Shown here in pieces: positions 21,541 through 22,473 of a DNA stretch of 22,473 nucleotides (the stretch's first letter is position 1; each line of letters begins with the position of its first letter). The notes below the pieces were generated by a model, which was not told where the DNA came from, searched no databases, and saw only the letters and a program-made list of their open reading frames with translations. The stretch spans positions 1-22,473 of IMG/VR virus record IMGVR_UViG_3300030389_001833. One strand, 5' to 3'. The translations under genes were made by a program, and so were the position numbers. Source of the DNA: a virus.

Positions 21541-22014
21541 TTTTTTGTCTTTCTGCTTTTATTCTAAAGTAAGCTGTCCATAATTGGTATTCTTCTATAG
21601 ACATTTGCTGTATCTCATGCAGAGACTTGCCTAGCAATTCAGCTAGTTGAAATTGGTTGTAGAGGTTGTGATCGTCTGTTAACTTTTTTTTACTTCTTCT
21701 TCTGGCTGCTCTGCCATGATTTCGTTAGATACTCTGATTAGGACATTGCGATCTACTTTGGTAAGCAGTGTTTGTTTATCTTCTAGAGAAAAGATTTGAT
21801 CGCCATTGGCATCTAGTGCTTTATATATTAAGACATAAGCTAACATAGTCATCTCATTGTCTTTCGCCATAGCATAAAGCTTTGAGGTTTCTTGCAGCGT
21901 AAGGGGTTTTGCGTAGATTTCTAGGGGTGCATTATCGTCACCCCACTCAGGTACAAGTATTTTTTTGACATCAAGACTGTCAAAATGCGCTTTAGCTCGT
22001 TCTATTGCTTTCAA
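21533..22014 (-). CDS. Tail assembly chaperone GT, made by -1 frameshift
   Basis: This is the predicted 160-aa fusion made when ribosomes slip -1 near the end of the G ORF. Residues 1-110 are G. The T part begins KLTDDHNLYN and continues 'LAELLGKSLHEIQQMSIEEYQLWTAYFRIKAERQKNG', with no stop codon until TAG at 21533-21535. 'LLGKS..EI..MS..EY..W.AYFRI' is the classic T-domain pattern. In lambda-like phages, G coats and GT bridges the tape measure for tube assembly. The T frame ends 8 nt inside the tape measure gene. I checked the frame codon by codon. Confidence 0.82.
21679..22014 (-). CDS. Tail assembly chaperone G
   Basis: The 111-aa unshifted product begins MKAIERAKAHFDSLDVKKI, contains 'APLEIYAKPLTLQETSKLYAMAKD' and ends 'EEEVKKS'. 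Its size, acidic character and position between tail tube and tape measure genes match gpG-type chaperones. The 'PLTLQE..KLY.MAK' block is typical of these proteins. Its last codons form the A AAA AAA slip site. It starts 2 nt upstream of the tail tube gene's stop-side boundary (22017) with no spacer. Confidence 0.82.
   Translation of the reverse strand: MKAIERAKAHFDSLDVKKILVPEWGDDNAPLEIYAKPLTLQETSKLYAMAKDNEMTMLAYVLIYKALDANGDQIFSLEDKQTLLTKVDRNVLIRVSNEIMAEQPEEEVKKS
21685..21691 (-). other. Programmed -1 frameshift slippery site A AAA AAA
   Basis: On the minus strand the codons GTA AAA AAA AGT TAA contain the heptamer A AAA AAA in the correct X XXY YYZ phase, 3 nt before the zero-frame stop. 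A Shine-Dalgarno-like GAAGAAG run lies just upstream and may stimulate slippage. Slippage joins the G ORF to an open T frame. Confidence 0.8.
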
Positions 22015-22016
22015 TA

Positions 22017-22403
22017 CTATGCAGTGCCGATAGTTAATGCGCCAGTACCTTGTACTGTGAATGACCTTTCTACTAAACCATCAAAGCTCTGTGATTGTGA
22101 TATCCCTGTCACGATCCCTGATCCTGATAGTTGGTATGCACCTGAACCACTGCCTTCTGGTTGGAACAAAAACGCTAGACTACTTCCGATTGTCATAGCG
22201 GTTTGTGCTGTATCTGTGTCATCGAAGAGCGCATCAATAGACGCTGTAAATGTATTTAGAGTAGGTACAAAGCTTCTTGAAGTATCGCCCATCGCCGTAT
22301 CTTCTACTGTGTCACCTGTTTGATCGACAGTGAAAGATCTGATTTCGCCAATAGCGTTACCACCTGCTTTTACCACACCTGCTGAACCTGAAAAAGTTGC
22401 CAT
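22017..22403 (-). CDS. Major tail tube protein
   Basis: The 128-aa protein has the compact beta-rich pattern of siphophage tail tube proteins: 'GVVKAGGNAIGEIRSFTVDQTGDTVEDTAMGD', a mid-region 'FTASIDALFDDTDTAQTAM', and C-terminal 'GIVTGISQSQSFDGLVERSFTVQGTGALTI'. The 'E.. SFTV.QTGDTVEDTAMGD' block followed by 'LVERSFTVQGTG' is characteristic. It stacks in hexameric rings to form the tail tube. An AAGGAAG Shine-Dalgarno lies about 11 nt before the ATG, within the end of the upstream gene. The G/GT chaperones follow immediately, the canonical order. Confidence 0.88.
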   Translation of the reverse strand: MATFSGSAGVVKAGGNAIGEIRSFTVDQTGDTVEDTAMGDTSRSFVPTLNTFTASIDALFDDTDTAQTAMTIGSSLAFLFQPEGSGSGAYQLSGSGIVTGISQSQSFDGLVERSFTVQGTGALTIGTA

Positions 22404-22405
22404 AA

Positions 22406-22473
22406 TTAAATACTTCCTTCTGTATGATGATAAGTTATTTGAAATGTCATTACAACAATTCCTAACGGATTAT
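22406..22473 (-). CDS. 3' end of a probable tail terminator/completion protein gene (partial)
   Basis: An open minus-strand frame enters from the right edge and stops at TAA 22408-22406. The visible C-terminus reads '..NPLGIVVMTFQITYHHTEGSI'. Its alternating hydrophobic strand and location 2-3 nt upstream of the tail tube gene suit a tail terminator or completion protein (gpU/DUF3168-like). Too little is visible to be certain. Confidence 0.5.
   Translation of the reverse strand, partial: NPLGIVVMTFQITYHHTEGSI

Noticed and set aside
17700-22403. Gene transfer agent rather than phage
   Set aside because: The order tape measure, distal tail, DUF2163-like and tip protein recalls RcGTA. However, the window also has replication, recombination, methylation and early-regulation genes, which GTA clusters lack.
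1-22473. Integrase, attachment site, tRNA or IS element
   Set aside because: I looked on both strands and saw no tyrosine or serine recombinase motif, no tRNA-like cloverleaf and no transposase; lifestyle therefore stays open.

Overview
The window looks like part of the genome of a tailed (siphovirus-type) phage or prophage, probably of a marine Gram-negative bacterium. It is AT-rich (about 39-40% GC by eye). Nearly all genes lie on the minus strand and abut or overlap by 1-60 nt. The tail-tip protein carries 'VGIGTTSP...KLDV' repeats of the kind I associate with marine phage fibres. No host housekeeping gene, tRNA, integrase, capsid or terminase gene is visible, so host and lifestyle cannot be fixed.

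Minus-strand transcription runs from right to left. Positions 22473-12800 hold the tail module: the 3' end of a probable tail terminator gene, tail tube protein, G/GT tail assembly chaperones with an A AAA AAA -1 frameshift site, tape measure protein, distal tail protein, a DUF2163-like hub protein, and a 1692-aa tail-tip protein whose C-terminal half is repetitive fibre. A DUF7936-like small protein follows. Positions 12811-12293 hold three short coupled genes: a membrane protein, a coiled-coil protein and a basic 52-aa protein. A 12-bp inverted repeat follows.

Positions 12222-6337 form one tightly overlapping operon. A holin-like membrane protein and a GH24 endolysin lie at its two ends. 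Between them is an unusual cargo: CsgF, CsgG, a curlin-like secreted repeat protein, a periplasmic FecR-domain protein, a CHASE2-sensor class III adenylate cyclase and a thermonuclease-fold nuclease. Together these look like a minimal curli (functional amyloid) export system plus a predicted envelope-sensing cAMP module.

Positions 6348-5262 carry the only plus-strand genes: a short ribbon-helix-helix-like protein and a YqaJ-type recombination exonuclease. They diverge from the leftward early operon across an AT-rich control region with a perfect 20-bp palindrome. The leftward operon (5159-665) encodes three small proteins, an SSB-like protein with an acidic DGIPF tail, a RepA/AAA_25-type ATPase, an EcoRI-type adenine methyltransferase, a PAPS-reductase-like PP-loop protein and a DUF3310 protein. 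A minor-tail (gpZ-like) protein ends the window at 88-693. The left end probably leads toward the head genes that would close on to the right end in a circular map.

The main candidate for a poorly described system is the csgF-csgG-curlin-FecR-CHASE2/cyclase cassette inside what looks like the lysis region.
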